A DNA stretch of 9,921 nt from Promethearchaeia archaeon (lineage in GTDB: Archaea > Asgardarchaeota > Lokiarchaeia > Sigyniarchaeales > SOKP01). Of this stretch, positions 1 through 6,388 are shown in pieces. The stretch lies in contig JAHQWY010000109.1 of NCBI GenBank assembly GCA_029856445.1, positions 1 through 9,921 on the forward strand. Direction: 5' to 3'. The notes beneath the pieces were generated by a model. It ran no database searches. It saw only the letters and a program-made list of their open reading frames with translations, and was not told where the DNA came from. Both the position numbers and the translations under genes were made by a program. The number at the start of each line of letters is the position of its first letter. Positions within the stretch are counted from its first letter, which is position 1.

Positions 1-873
1 ATTCATGCAACTTCCAATCTCATGAGATAATGCACACATATGTAAAACCATATTCGTAGAACCTCCGAAAGATAGAGCTACTTTAATAGCATTTTCGATC
101 GAGCTAGGAGTGATGAGATCTAATGCCTTTACATCTCTCTCAACTAATCTCATAATAATTTTACCAGTTTCTCTTGATAGATTTTCTCGGTCCTTACTGA
201 TAGCACTCATAGTCGCACAACCTGGTAATGAAAGGCCCATAGCTTCTACAATACATGCCATTGTGTTGGCAGTACCCATCATATTACATGCTCCTGGAGA
301 ACAACATGTTTGAGATTCTATAAGAAATAACTCATCTCTAGTTAAGTTGCCTGCCAGATATTGACCAATTGCTTCTTTAACATCAGAAGTTACGTAAGTC
401 TTTCCTTTAAGAGGTCCATTTTGGAAAAATTTTGCTTCCATTATGCCTCCAGTTAAAAATACAGAAGGAATATTACATCTTGCTGCTGCTAAAAGCATCC
501 CTGGAATAATTTTATCACAAGAACACAACAATACCATGCCATCGAAGCCATAAGCCCTAACTGTACATTCAATTGAAGCTGCTATCACCTCTCTTGAGGG
601 TAGAATAAATTTAGAAAAATTCCCTGAATTAGCGATACCATCACATGAAGCTATAGTATTAAATTCCATAGGGGTACCGCCCTCTTCTCTAACTCCGTTC
701 TTAACAAATTCAGCCAATTTCCGTAAGTGAATATGCCCCGGATTAATTTCATTCCATGAATTTACAATAGCAATTTTAGGTTTTGTTAAATCATCTAAAG
801 AATAACCGCATCCATAATATAATGCCCTCTCATATGCCTTCTTTGGATCTAATTTATCTTTATTTACTGACAT
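1..873 (-). CDS. ilvD: IlvD/Edd-family dehydratase (dihydroxy-acid or sugar-acid dehydratase), C-terminus cut by window edge
   Basis: This Fe-S enzyme family removes water from 2,3-dihydroxy acids (branched-chain amino acid synthesis) or from sugar acids. The reading frame runs open from ATG at 871-873, preceded in frame by a stop, to the window edge. It gives 291 residues of about 550 expected, so the C-terminal half is missing. Seen: an NSWNEINPGH stretch near residue 40, SCDGIA with C77, the CDKIIPGM motif with C119, LPSREVIA, and ACNMMGTANTM with C196, followed by GLSLPGCAT. C77, C119 and C196 are the likely cluster ligands. The Cys found in the TPCN position of many DHADs is Pro-Gly here, with C77 apparently substituting, as in archaeal-type IlvD. 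The DDAH-like gene lies 91 bases upstream on the same strand, so co-transcription is possible. No other ilv gene is visible, so a sugar-acid dehydratase remains possible. The family is certain; the substrate and the symbol are not. Confidence 0.9.
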   Translation of the reverse strand, partial: MSVNKDKLDPKKAYERALYYGCGYSLDDLTKPKIAIVNSWNEINPGHIHLRKLAEFVKNGVREEGGTPMEFNTIASCDGIANSGNFSKFILPSREVIAASIECTVRAYGFDGMVLLCSCDKIIPGMLLAAARCNIPSVFLTGGIMEAKFFQNGPLKGKTYVTSDVKEAIGQYLAGNLTRDELFLIESQTCCSPGACNMMGTANTMACIVEAMGLSLPGCATMSAISKDRENLSRETGKIIMRLVERDVKALDLITPSSIENAIKVALSFGGSTNMVLHMCALSHEIGSCMN

Positions 874-964
874 TGAGATTTATAAATTTATTTTATTAAT
901 GAAATTTGCTATGTTATTTGATTTGGAGAATTTAATTCAAATTTTTATGATACTCCAACAAATT

Positions 965-1726
965 CTAAAATCTTAAAGAAAGACAGGAAAGTCCGCCATC
1001 CATCTTTCTAAATTCACTCATATCTAGTTTAAATAGGGGATATCCAAGATTAGAAATTGATTCTGCTAACTTTTTATAGCCTTGAGCTACTAATACATAA
1101 TCATTCACTCTTATGCAATTAGCAGCATAACTCTCATCTTGATCGACTTTGAGTAAGTCATATTCATGAAAAAGTGGATTATCAATAAATTCTCCAGAGA
1201 TTACCAAATTATTGTCTCCAATGTAAGCGATTCCTGTCTTTAGGTGCAGTACTTTTTTTAGCTTAACTAACGAACAAGCATATCCATATTTACCCAGGAG
1301 TTCTTTCAATTGTAATGCTCCCGCTTTATTAGTTCGCTGGGAAATCCCTATAAAATATTGATCCTCAACTCTAAGCACATCACCACCATCTAAAGTTCCC
1401 GGTTTTACTATAGATTCAATAGTATCATAAAACTCATCTAAAACTTTCTTTATTTCTATTTCTTCACCTTTCCTACTATCTGCGCCTAAATTTGCAATTA
1501 CAGCTAAATCTTCATTAATAACTGCTGTATCTTCAACAAACGTTGAGTCTGGGAATCTATTATCTATTTCTAAAGTTCTAACCTTCAGTCCACTTTGCTT
1601 TAAAGCTTCAACATAATTTGAGTGCTGAATAAGGGCTTTATTATATTCTGGTTTTCCTAATTTAGATGAAGTCAAACCATACTGAAAAGTCTTTGAGACT
1701 TTTTTTACAATAGCATACTTAAACAT
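965..1726 (-). CDS. DDAH-family amidinohydrolase (dimethylargininase-like)
   Basis: The family hydrolyses N-omega-methylated arginines to citrulline plus methylamines; relatives act on arginine itself. The protein has 253 residues, normal for a single-domain prokaryotic DDAH, and no signal peptide, so it is cytoplasmic. Conserved elements in order are FVEDTAV (E65, D66), TLDGGDVL (D113, D116), SQRTN near 129-133, LHLKTG with catalytic H161, AANCI near 201-205, and a C-terminal KMDGGLSCLS with nucleophile C248. All catalytic positions are present, and the C-terminal motif closely resembles that of mammalian DDAH1. The ATG at 1724-1726 places the hydrophobic first strand correctly; no clear Shine-Dalgarno site precedes it. 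It diverges from the sulfatase gene across 136 bases and lies upstream of the dehydratase. Family assignment is firm. Whether the substrate is dimethylarginine or free arginine cannot be read from the sequence, and no arginine pathway gene adjoins it. Confidence 0.9.
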   Translation of the reverse strand: MFKYAIVKKVSKTFQYGLTSSKLGKPEYNKALIQHSNYVEALKQSGLKVRTLEIDNRFPDSTFVEDTAVINEDLAVIANLGADSRKGEEIEIKKVLDEFYDTIESIVKPGTLDGGDVLRVEDQYFIGISQRTNKAGALQLKELLGKYGYACSLVKLKKVLHLKTGIAYIGDNNLVISGEFIDNPLFHEYDLLKVDQDESYAANCIRVNDYVLVAQGYKKLAESISNLGYPLFKLDMSEFRKMDGGLSCLSLRF

Positions 1727-1803
1727 TGTTAAATTAGCAAATTTTATTAAGCTTGAAAATCAGCTAAAAATTAAAAATCTTAATAAATCAAATTATTTCT
1801 ATT

Positions 1804-1812
1804 AAAATATAA
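1804..1812 (+). promoter_or_regulatory. Candidate archaeal TATA box for the sulfatase operon
   Basis: AAAATATAA lies about 55 bases upstream of the sulfatase ATG. With the usual TATA-to-start distance of about 26 bases, transcription would begin near 1834, leaving a leader of roughly 29 bases that contains the GGAG ribosome site. The region is very AT-rich, so chance TATA-like words are common. This is inference. Confidence 0.3.
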
Positions 1813-1852
1813 GATTAAAATAAGTTAATCATTTCTAATTACAAATTTTTTT

Positions 1853-1856
1853 GGAG
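1853..1856 (+). promoter_or_regulatory. Shine-Dalgarno site deciding the sulfatase start
   Basis: GGAG sits six bases before the ATG at 1863. A TTG codon at 1851 is in frame and open, but it overlaps this site and would place the ribosome site inside the gene. The ATG also puts the first beta-strand of the sulfatase fold (KVIFILFDT) right at the N-terminus, as expected. The ATG is therefore preferred. Confidence 0.7.
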
Positions 1857-1862
1857 AAAAAC

Positions 1863-3638
1863 ATGAAAGTAATATTCATTCTGTTTGATACCTTAAATAG
1901 GCGTTATTTACCTCCTTATGGGAATACGTGGGTTCATGCCCCAAATTTTAAAAGATTGGCAGAAAAAACAGTAATATTTGATAATTGTTATTCTGGGAGT
2001 TTAATGTGTATTCCTGCTAGAAGAGAACTTCATACTGGAAGGCATAACTTTTTACACAGGAGTTGGGGCCCATTAGAACCATTTGATGATTCAATGCCTG
2101 AGATTTTAAAGAATAACGGTATATATTCCCATCTTGTAAGCGATCATTACCATTATTGGGAGGATGGAGGTTTAACATACCATAATAGGTTTAATACATG
2201 GGAAATTGTCCGAGGTCATGAAGGAGATGCTTGGAAAGGGGAAGTAAGAGATCCTGACATTCCTGAGACCGTACCAAATATGCGACAAAACTGGCCCCAT
2301 TGGCGTCAGGATTGGGTAAATAGAAAATACATGCAAAAAGAAGAAGACCAACCTCAGGCAGTAACCTTTAAACTTGCATTGGAGTTCATTAATAAGAATT
2401 ATGTGGAAGATAACTGGTTCCTACATATCGAAACTTTTGATCCTCACGAGCCCTTCTTTACGCAACAAAAATATAAAGATTTATACAAGCATGAATATGA
2501 TGGTCCTCATTTCGATTGGCCAAACTATGGGATAGTAACAGAAACAGAAGAGCAAGTGGAACATATTAGAAAGGAATATGCTGCCTCTGTTAGTATGTGT
2601 GATGCTTATCTCGGTAAGATTCTCGATTTAATGGATGAGAAAGATATGTGGAAAGATACCATGCTTATAGTTACTACAGATCATGGTTTTCTATTGGGAG
2701 AAAAAGATTGGTGGGCAAAAGGAGTGCAACCTATATATAATGAGATAGCTCATATACCATTGTTCATCTGGGATCCAAGATCAGGTAAAAAAAATGAAAG
2801 GAGAAGTGCTCTTGTGCAAACTACTGATATAGTACCTACAATTCTCGAGTTCTTTGAAATAAAACGTACAAAAGATATGCAGGGCAAGGTTTTAAAAAAT
2901 GTTATCAATATGGATGAAAAAGTAAGGGAATTTTTATTATTTGGGACCCATGGGGCTCATGTAAACGTTACGGATGGGCGATATGTATATATGAGAGGAC
3001 CTGCAAATTTTTTAAATCAACCGCTTTATGAATATACACTTTTACCAACCCACATGCGTGGATTTTTTTCTAACAATGAACTAAAAACAATAACATTAGC
3101 TGATCCTTTTCCTTTCACAAAAGGAATTAAGCTTTTACGAACAAATTCAAGACTTCGATATATAAATCCTTATGTTTTTGGTAGTTTACTTTTTGATCTT
3201 CAAAATGATCCCAACCAAGAAAAACCGTTAATTGATTCTGAAATTGAGAAAAGGATGATTAGGGCATTGATTGAAGAAATGAAGAAAAATGATTCCCCAC
3301 TCGAACAATTCGAACGTCTTGGGATTCCTTATGAAGGTGAAGTTACAAAAGATCATTTAGATTTAATTGAAACTCGCTCAGGAATGAAAGATATGGTTGG
3401 AAATACTGAAATTTTATGGATTAACAAAGGAAAAAGTATGTATTCTCTTATAATGGGATTCATTCCCTCTCAGTTCCAAAAACAGAGTATTTTACAAATA
3501 GAACAAGAGATTAAAAAGAATGGAACCACTGAAATCGATGAAGATTTACTATTACCAATATTTGAAAAAAATCTTCCAAAAAATTACATTCCATTGCTTA
3601 GAAATATGACTAAATTGGTTAAATTCAAGGGAAAATAA
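1863..3638 (+). CDS. Type I sulfatase, Cys-type, cytoplasmic
   Basis: This is an alkaline-phosphatase-superfamily sulfatase (COG3119-like) that hydrolyses sulfate esters using a formylglycine made from an active-site Cys. From ATG at 1863 it has 591 residues. Seen: an N-terminal metal-ligand strand ending in FDT (D9), the sulfatase signature CIPAR with C49, P51 and R53 followed by ELHTGR, FDPHEPF with H195, and TTDHGFLLGEKDWW with D273 and H274 as metal ligands, followed by a Lys-Gly at 286-287. The C-terminal subdomain is followed by about 110 further residues that I cannot assign. No signal peptide or membrane anchor is present, so it should act in the cytoplasm, where its maturase also works. 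The maturase gene starts 34 bases downstream in the same direction, a clear operon. Substrate is unknown; sulfated sugars or small aryl or alkyl sulfates are all possible. The family and its Cys-type dependence on maturation are well supported. Confidence 0.93.
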   Translation: MKVIFILFDTLNRRYLPPYGNTWVHAPNFKRLAEKTVIFDNCYSGSLMCIPARRELHTGRHNFLHRSWGPLEPFDDSMPEILKNNGIYSHLVSDHYHYWEDGGLTYHNRFNTWEIVRGHEGDAWKGEVRDPDIPETVPNMRQNWPHWRQDWVNRKYMQKEEDQPQAVTFKLALEFINKNYVEDNWFLHIETFDPHEPFFTQQKYKDLYKHEYDGPHFDWPNYGIVTETEEQVEHIRKEYAASVSMCDAYLGKILDLMDEKDMWKDTMLIVTTDHGFLLGEKDWWAKGVQPIYNEIAHIPLFIWDPRSGKKNERRSALVQTTDIVPTILEFFEIKRTKDMQGKVLKNVINMDEKVREFLLFGTHGAHVNVTDGRYVYMRGPANFLNQPLYEYTLLPTHMRGFFSNNELKTITLADPFPFTKGIKLLRTNSRLRYINPYVFGSLLFDLQNDPNQEKPLIDSEIEKRMIRALIEEMKKNDSPLEQFERLGIPYEGEVTKDHLDLIETRSGMKDMVGNTEILWINKGKSMYSLIMGFIPSQFQKQSILQIEQEIKKNGTTEIDEDLLLPIFEKNLPKNYIPLLRNMTKLVKFKGK

Positions 3639-3672
3639 TTTAAAACTGAAGTAGTATACAATAAAAATAGAA

Positions 3673-4881
3673 ATGAAATCTTTTTCATTACTGATAAAAC
3701 CAGTCTCAGCTGATTGTAATCTTAGATGTGAATATTGTTTTTATATTGATCATCTCAATAGTGTAGAATCCAAACCTAGAATGTCAGATAATACATTAGA
3801 ATCAATGATTGCGAGTTATATGCAAACAGATCAAAACAATCAATATGCATTTGGTTGGCAAGGAGGCGAACCCACATTATTAGGACTTAATTTTTGGAAA
3901 AAGGTTGTAGAACTTCAAACTAAATATGCACCCCCAGGAGCAGTGATAAGTAATGGGCTTCAAACAAATGGAACTCTAATTAACGACGAGTTGGCCAAAT
4001 TTTTTGCAGAATATAGATTTCTTATTGGTGTAAGTCTTGACGGACCGCCACTCCTTCATGATTTTTACAGAAAGACAATTAATCAAAAACCTACACACAC
4101 TTTAGTCATGAGCGGAATAGAACGTTTACGAAAATTTAAAGTTGAATTCAATATACTCACTTTGGTTAATCACGAAACCGTTAGGAAAGCTTCTGAGATC
4201 TATCATTATTTGAAAGAAAATGAATTTTATTATCATCAATACATCCCCTGTGTTGAATTTGATGAAAATGGTAATCTTGAACCATATTCTATTACTGGAG
4301 ATGAATGGGGAGATTTTCTTTGCGAATTATTTGAAGAATGGATAAAAGCTGATATAAATAAAGTTTCTATTCGGCTATTTGATTCAATTCTAAACTATTT
4401 AGTATATGGAACTTATAGTGTTTGCTATATGGGAAATAATTGTTGCCAATATTTCGTGGTAGAATATGACGGTAGCGTTTATCCATGTGATTTTTTCGTA
4501 CAAAAGGATCTTCTGTTAGGAAATGTAAAAACAAATAAATGGGATGATTTTTTAGATTCTCCGAAATATCGTACTTTTGGCGCTCAAAAGGCAGAATGGA
4601 ATAAAAGATGTAATATTTGCCCGTTCCTTAACATATGCCATGGAGATTGTCAAAAATTTCGAACGAATATTAATAATTCCTCAAAAGAATTAAGTATCTT
4701 GTGTAAAGGATGGAAAAAGTTTTATGCTAACACTCTACCTCGCTTTAGATTGATAGCTGATAAAATAAAACACGATAATAAAATTACTTCATTAAATCAG
4801 ATTAAAGCCAAAAAAATTGGTCGTAATTCACCATGTCCTTGTGGGAGTGGAAAAAAATACAAAAATTGCTGTTTAAGATGA
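3673..4881 (+). CDS. Anaerobic sulfatase-maturating enzyme (radical SAM/SPASM) with C-terminal SEC-C tail
   Basis: This enzyme oxidises the active-site Cys of sulfatases to formylglycine using S-adenosylmethionine and three [4Fe-4S] clusters, without oxygen. It has 402 residues. Seen: the radical SAM motif CNLRCEYC (C15, C19, C22), the SAM-binding WQGGEPTLLG at about 62-71, and SLDGP at 121-125. In the SPASM region C251, C257, C272, C313, C316, C322, C326 and C344 match the eight auxiliary-cluster ligands of characterised anSMEs. D273, right after C272, matches the catalytic Asp. The last 20 residues form a SEC-C zinc motif, NSPCPCGSGKKYKNCC, with C388, C390, C399 and C400, joined by a Lys-rich linker. 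The sulfatase gene immediately upstream carries the CxPxR substrate motif, so the pair is self-consistent. The ATG at 3673 lies 10 codons before conserved sequence and is well placed. Function is highly confident; the role of the tail is unknown. Confidence 0.95.
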   Translation: MKSFSLLIKPVSADCNLRCEYCFYIDHLNSVESKPRMSDNTLESMIASYMQTDQNNQYAFGWQGGEPTLLGLNFWKKVVELQTKYAPPGAVISNGLQTNGTLINDELAKFFAEYRFLIGVSLDGPPLLHDFYRKTINQKPTHTLVMSGIERLRKFKVEFNILTLVNHETVRKASEIYHYLKENEFYYHQYIPCVEFDENGNLEPYSITGDEWGDFLCELFEEWIKADINKVSIRLFDSILNYLVYGTYSVCYMGNNCCQYFVVEYDGSVYPCDFFVQKDLLLGNVKTNKWDDFLDSPKYRTFGAQKAEWNKRCNICPFLNICHGDCQKFRTNINNSSKELSILCKGWKKFYANTLPRFRLIADKIKHDNKITSLNQIKAKKIGRNSPCPCGSGKKYKNCCLR

Positions 4882-4912
4882 ATTTATCAAATGAAATCCT
4901 CCCCTAGTATAA

Positions 4913-4931
4913 TCACCCATTTTTCACCCAT
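4913..4931 (+). repeat. Two direct copies of TCACCCAT, 11-base period
   Basis: TCACCCAT occurs at 4913-4920 and again at 4924-4931, separated by three T residues. The copies are thus one DNA helical turn apart. They lie between the anSME stop and the SCP2 gene, about 90 bases before the SCP2 start. They stand out because they are C-rich in an AT-rich spacer. A regulator-binding site is possible but unproven. Confidence 0.5.
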
Positions 4932-4984
4932 GCATAATTTAAAATAAAACTTTAAAACTAAATGACATTGCATTCTATCACTAA

Positions 4985-5002
4985 TTTTTTTTTAAAAAAA
5001 AA
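4985..5002 (+). repeat. T9A9 tract before the SCP2 gene
   Basis: Nine T residues are followed directly by nine A residues, a perfect 18-base self-complementary tract ending 18 bases before the SCP2 ATG. The T half could end transcripts from the sulfatase-anSME operon, since archaeal termination often uses T-runs. The A half leads into an AAATATAGG stretch. The dual role is inference. Confidence 0.4.
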
Positions 5003-5020
5003 TATAGGTTGATTAATAAA

Positions 5021-5446
5021 ATGGTTGATGATAGTTTAATAAAAGAATTAAAAGAAATGAGAGAGAAAGGTCCAGGTGAACCTTCTGATGCTCTTAAGAT
5101 GTATGAATTTATGAAGCAACTTGGACAAGAAAATGATGAGTTAAAAGAAGAACTAGAAGACATGGACAAGTTAATTGTTCAAATGGAAGTAACTGATATC
5201 GATTATAAATACTGGGTAAGTTTTGGAGATGGAGCAGTAGATTATGGAGAAGGTGTAAGTGATGAAGCAAGTGTTACTATGAAAGCATCTCAAGCTACCT
5301 GGGCAGGGTTAGCTTCAGGTGACATTGATTCAACTAGCGCATATATGTCAGGAGATCTTGTCATTGAAGGAAATCTTCAAGATGCAATTGCATATGGTGA
5401 GGTTTTAGGCCTCGCAATGGAACTTGGAGCAGATCTTCTTGAATAA
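5021..5446 (+). CDS. Small SCP2 sterol-carrier-domain protein with an N-terminal helical segment
   Basis: SCP2 domains form a hydrophobic pocket that binds lipids or other apolar molecules; in prokaryotes the ligand is usually unknown. From ATG at 5021 the protein has 141 residues. The first 50 or so are charged and helical, with a Glu-rich stretch (NDELKEELEDMDKL) that may form a short coiled coil. The SCP2 fold follows: a YKYWVSFGDGAVDYGEG strand-turn pattern, a VTMKASQATWAGLASGDID segment, and the typical AYMSGDLVIEGNLQDAI ending before a terminal helix. There is no signal peptide or membrane span, so it is soluble and cytoplasmic. An in-frame TTG at 5009 would add four residues but overlaps the weak AGGT ribosome site at 5006-5009, so ATG is preferred. 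The gene stands alone: 139 bases after anSME, and followed by a T10 tract. The protein is strongly acidic. Domain call is firm, ligand unknown. Confidence 0.88.
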   Translation: MVDDSLIKELKEMREKGPGEPSDALKMYEFMKQLGQENDELKEELEDMDKLIVQMEVTDIDYKYWVSFGDGAVDYGEGVSDEASVTMKASQATWAGLASGDIDSTSAYMSGDLVIEGNLQDAIAYGEVLGLAMELGADLLE

Positions 5447-5482
5447 ATGCTTTTAAATTACGAAATCCATACAATAATTTCC

Positions 5483-5492
5483 TTTTTTTTTT
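5483..5492 (+). terminator. T10 tract, likely archaeal-type terminator of the SCP2 gene
   Basis: A run of ten T residues, followed by ATTTT, begins 36 bases after the SCP2 stop codon. No stable hairpin precedes it. T-rich tracts without hairpins are the usual intrinsic terminators in archaea, and the position fits the end of a single-gene transcript. Confidence 0.55.
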
Positions 5493-5517
5493 ATTTTCCT
5501 ATAATTAATTTCATGTA

Positions 5518-5533
5518 TAGCTTGTACTAGCTA
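5518..5533. promoter_or_regulatory. Quasi-palindrome upstream of the SGNH hydrolase gene
   Basis: TAGCTTGTACTAGCTA has 5-base arms TAGCT and AGCTA around a GTAC core, with a single mismatched pair, so 14 of 16 bases are symmetric. It lies between the T10 tract and the SGNH gene, about 94 bases before its start. The form suits a dimeric regulator site. No second copy was seen elsewhere in the window. Confidence 0.3.
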
Positions 5534-5626
5534 AGAAATTTCTCTGGAAAACCTTAAATTTTTTAAAATTTTCAATAATTTAGCATATACTAATTCTTAT
5601 TTTAATTTTGATGTGATTTTTTAGAG

Positions 5627-6376
5627 ATGTTAGAAGAATTAATTAATACATGGAAGCATAATCCCCAAATTCCTATACGAGTTATCGCATTTGGATCGAG
5701 TAATACTGAACTTCATTGGCATTCATTAGGACGTTTTAATTGGTTTTCCTGGCTCTCCAGTGCAATGAGAGAGTGGATTGGTAGACATATAACAACAATC
5801 AATTCCGGTATTGGTGGAGAAACCTCAAAAGATCTTTTAAAAAGAATTGACAGGGATGTACTCTCATTTAAACCTAATCTTGTTATTGTCACAATTGGTG
5901 GTAATGATACATGGAAGGGATTAACTTCTGAAGAATATCAAGAATTTTTAGCCATAACAATTGAAAAAATTAAAGAAGCGAAGGCTATACCTGTACTTCA
6001 AACATATTATTGCCTTTTATATCATGATATGGGTAAAGTTTTTCAGTGTTTTCCCGAAATTGTAGAAATAAACAGGAATTTATCAAAAGAGATGAAAATT
6101 CCATTGATTGACCAATATAAATATTTTTCGCCTTTTTATGAGAATGATCCAAAAAATTACGCTAAAATTATGTTAGATGGATTACATGTAAATCCAATAG
6201 GAAATGCAATTATGGGTATCATAGCAAGTCGTTTATTTTCTTTACCAGATCCCTGGTTTCTTGACAAATCATTCTGGAAAAATGTAAAAAAGTTCTTATT
6301 GTTTGTAAGTAAATACCATGATTTACCTCCAAAAATACCATACCCTAAAAAAATTGAAGATAAAAAATTATATTGA
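5627..6376 (+). CDS. SGNH/GDSL-family hydrolase (esterase-like)
   Basis: SGNH hydrolases cleave ester bonds, for instance removing acetyl or acyl groups from sugars or lipids. The protein has 249 residues. Block I reads IAFGSSNTE, with S25 as nucleophile; the usual GDS is GSS here. Block II is NSGIGGET (G61-G64 region, oxyanion Gly), block III is IGGND with N93, and block V is DGLHVN with D184 and H187 completing the triad. The C-terminal 40 residues are basic and aromatic with no match I recognise. No signal peptide is visible, so it is probably intracellular, unlike many secreted GDSL esterases. The ATG at 5627 follows TTAGAG, a poor ribosome site, and a possible TATA word lies near 5583-5590. 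It ends 12 bases from the stop of the converging GH1 gene. Catalytic family is clear; substrate is not. A sugar O-acyl esterase would fit the neighbouring glycosidase and sulfatase. Confidence 0.87.
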   Translation: MLEELINTWKHNPQIPIRVIAFGSSNTELHWHSLGRFNWFSWLSSAMREWIGRHITTINSGIGGETSKDLLKRIDRDVLSFKPNLVIVTIGGNDTWKGLTSEEYQEFLAITIEKIKEAKAIPVLQTYYCLLYHDMGKVFQCFPEIVEINRNLSKEMKIPLIDQYKYFSPFYENDPKNYAKIMLDGLHVNPIGNAIMGIIASRLFSLPDPWFLDKSFWKNVKKFLLFVSKYHDLPPKIPYPKKIEDKKLY

Positions 6377-6388
6377 TAATTAAAATCT

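Noticed and set aside
110..313. Open frame on the plus strand inside the IlvD-family gene
   Set aside because: It lies antisense to a well-conserved dehydratase with intact motifs and resembles no protein family; it is a shadow frame.
923..958. Inverted repeat TTGGAG / CTCCAA in the spacer between the DDAH-like and IlvD-family genes
   Set aside because: Arms are only six bases with a 24-base loop and no following T-run on the minus strand, so it is weak as a terminator or operator.
1776..1816. Inverted repeat AATCTTA / TAAGATT upstream of the sulfatase
   Set aside because: Seven-base A/T-dominated arms 27 bases apart are expected by chance in such AT-rich DNA.
1851..1862. TTG at 1851 as the sulfatase start
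   Set aside because: It overlaps the GGAG ribosome site serving the ATG at 1863 and adds four residues ahead of the conserved first strand.
4981..5169. Minus-strand open frame with a Ser-rich N-terminus
   Set aside because: It is antisense to the Glu/Lys-rich start of the SCP2 gene, which explains its Ser/Phe-rich composition.
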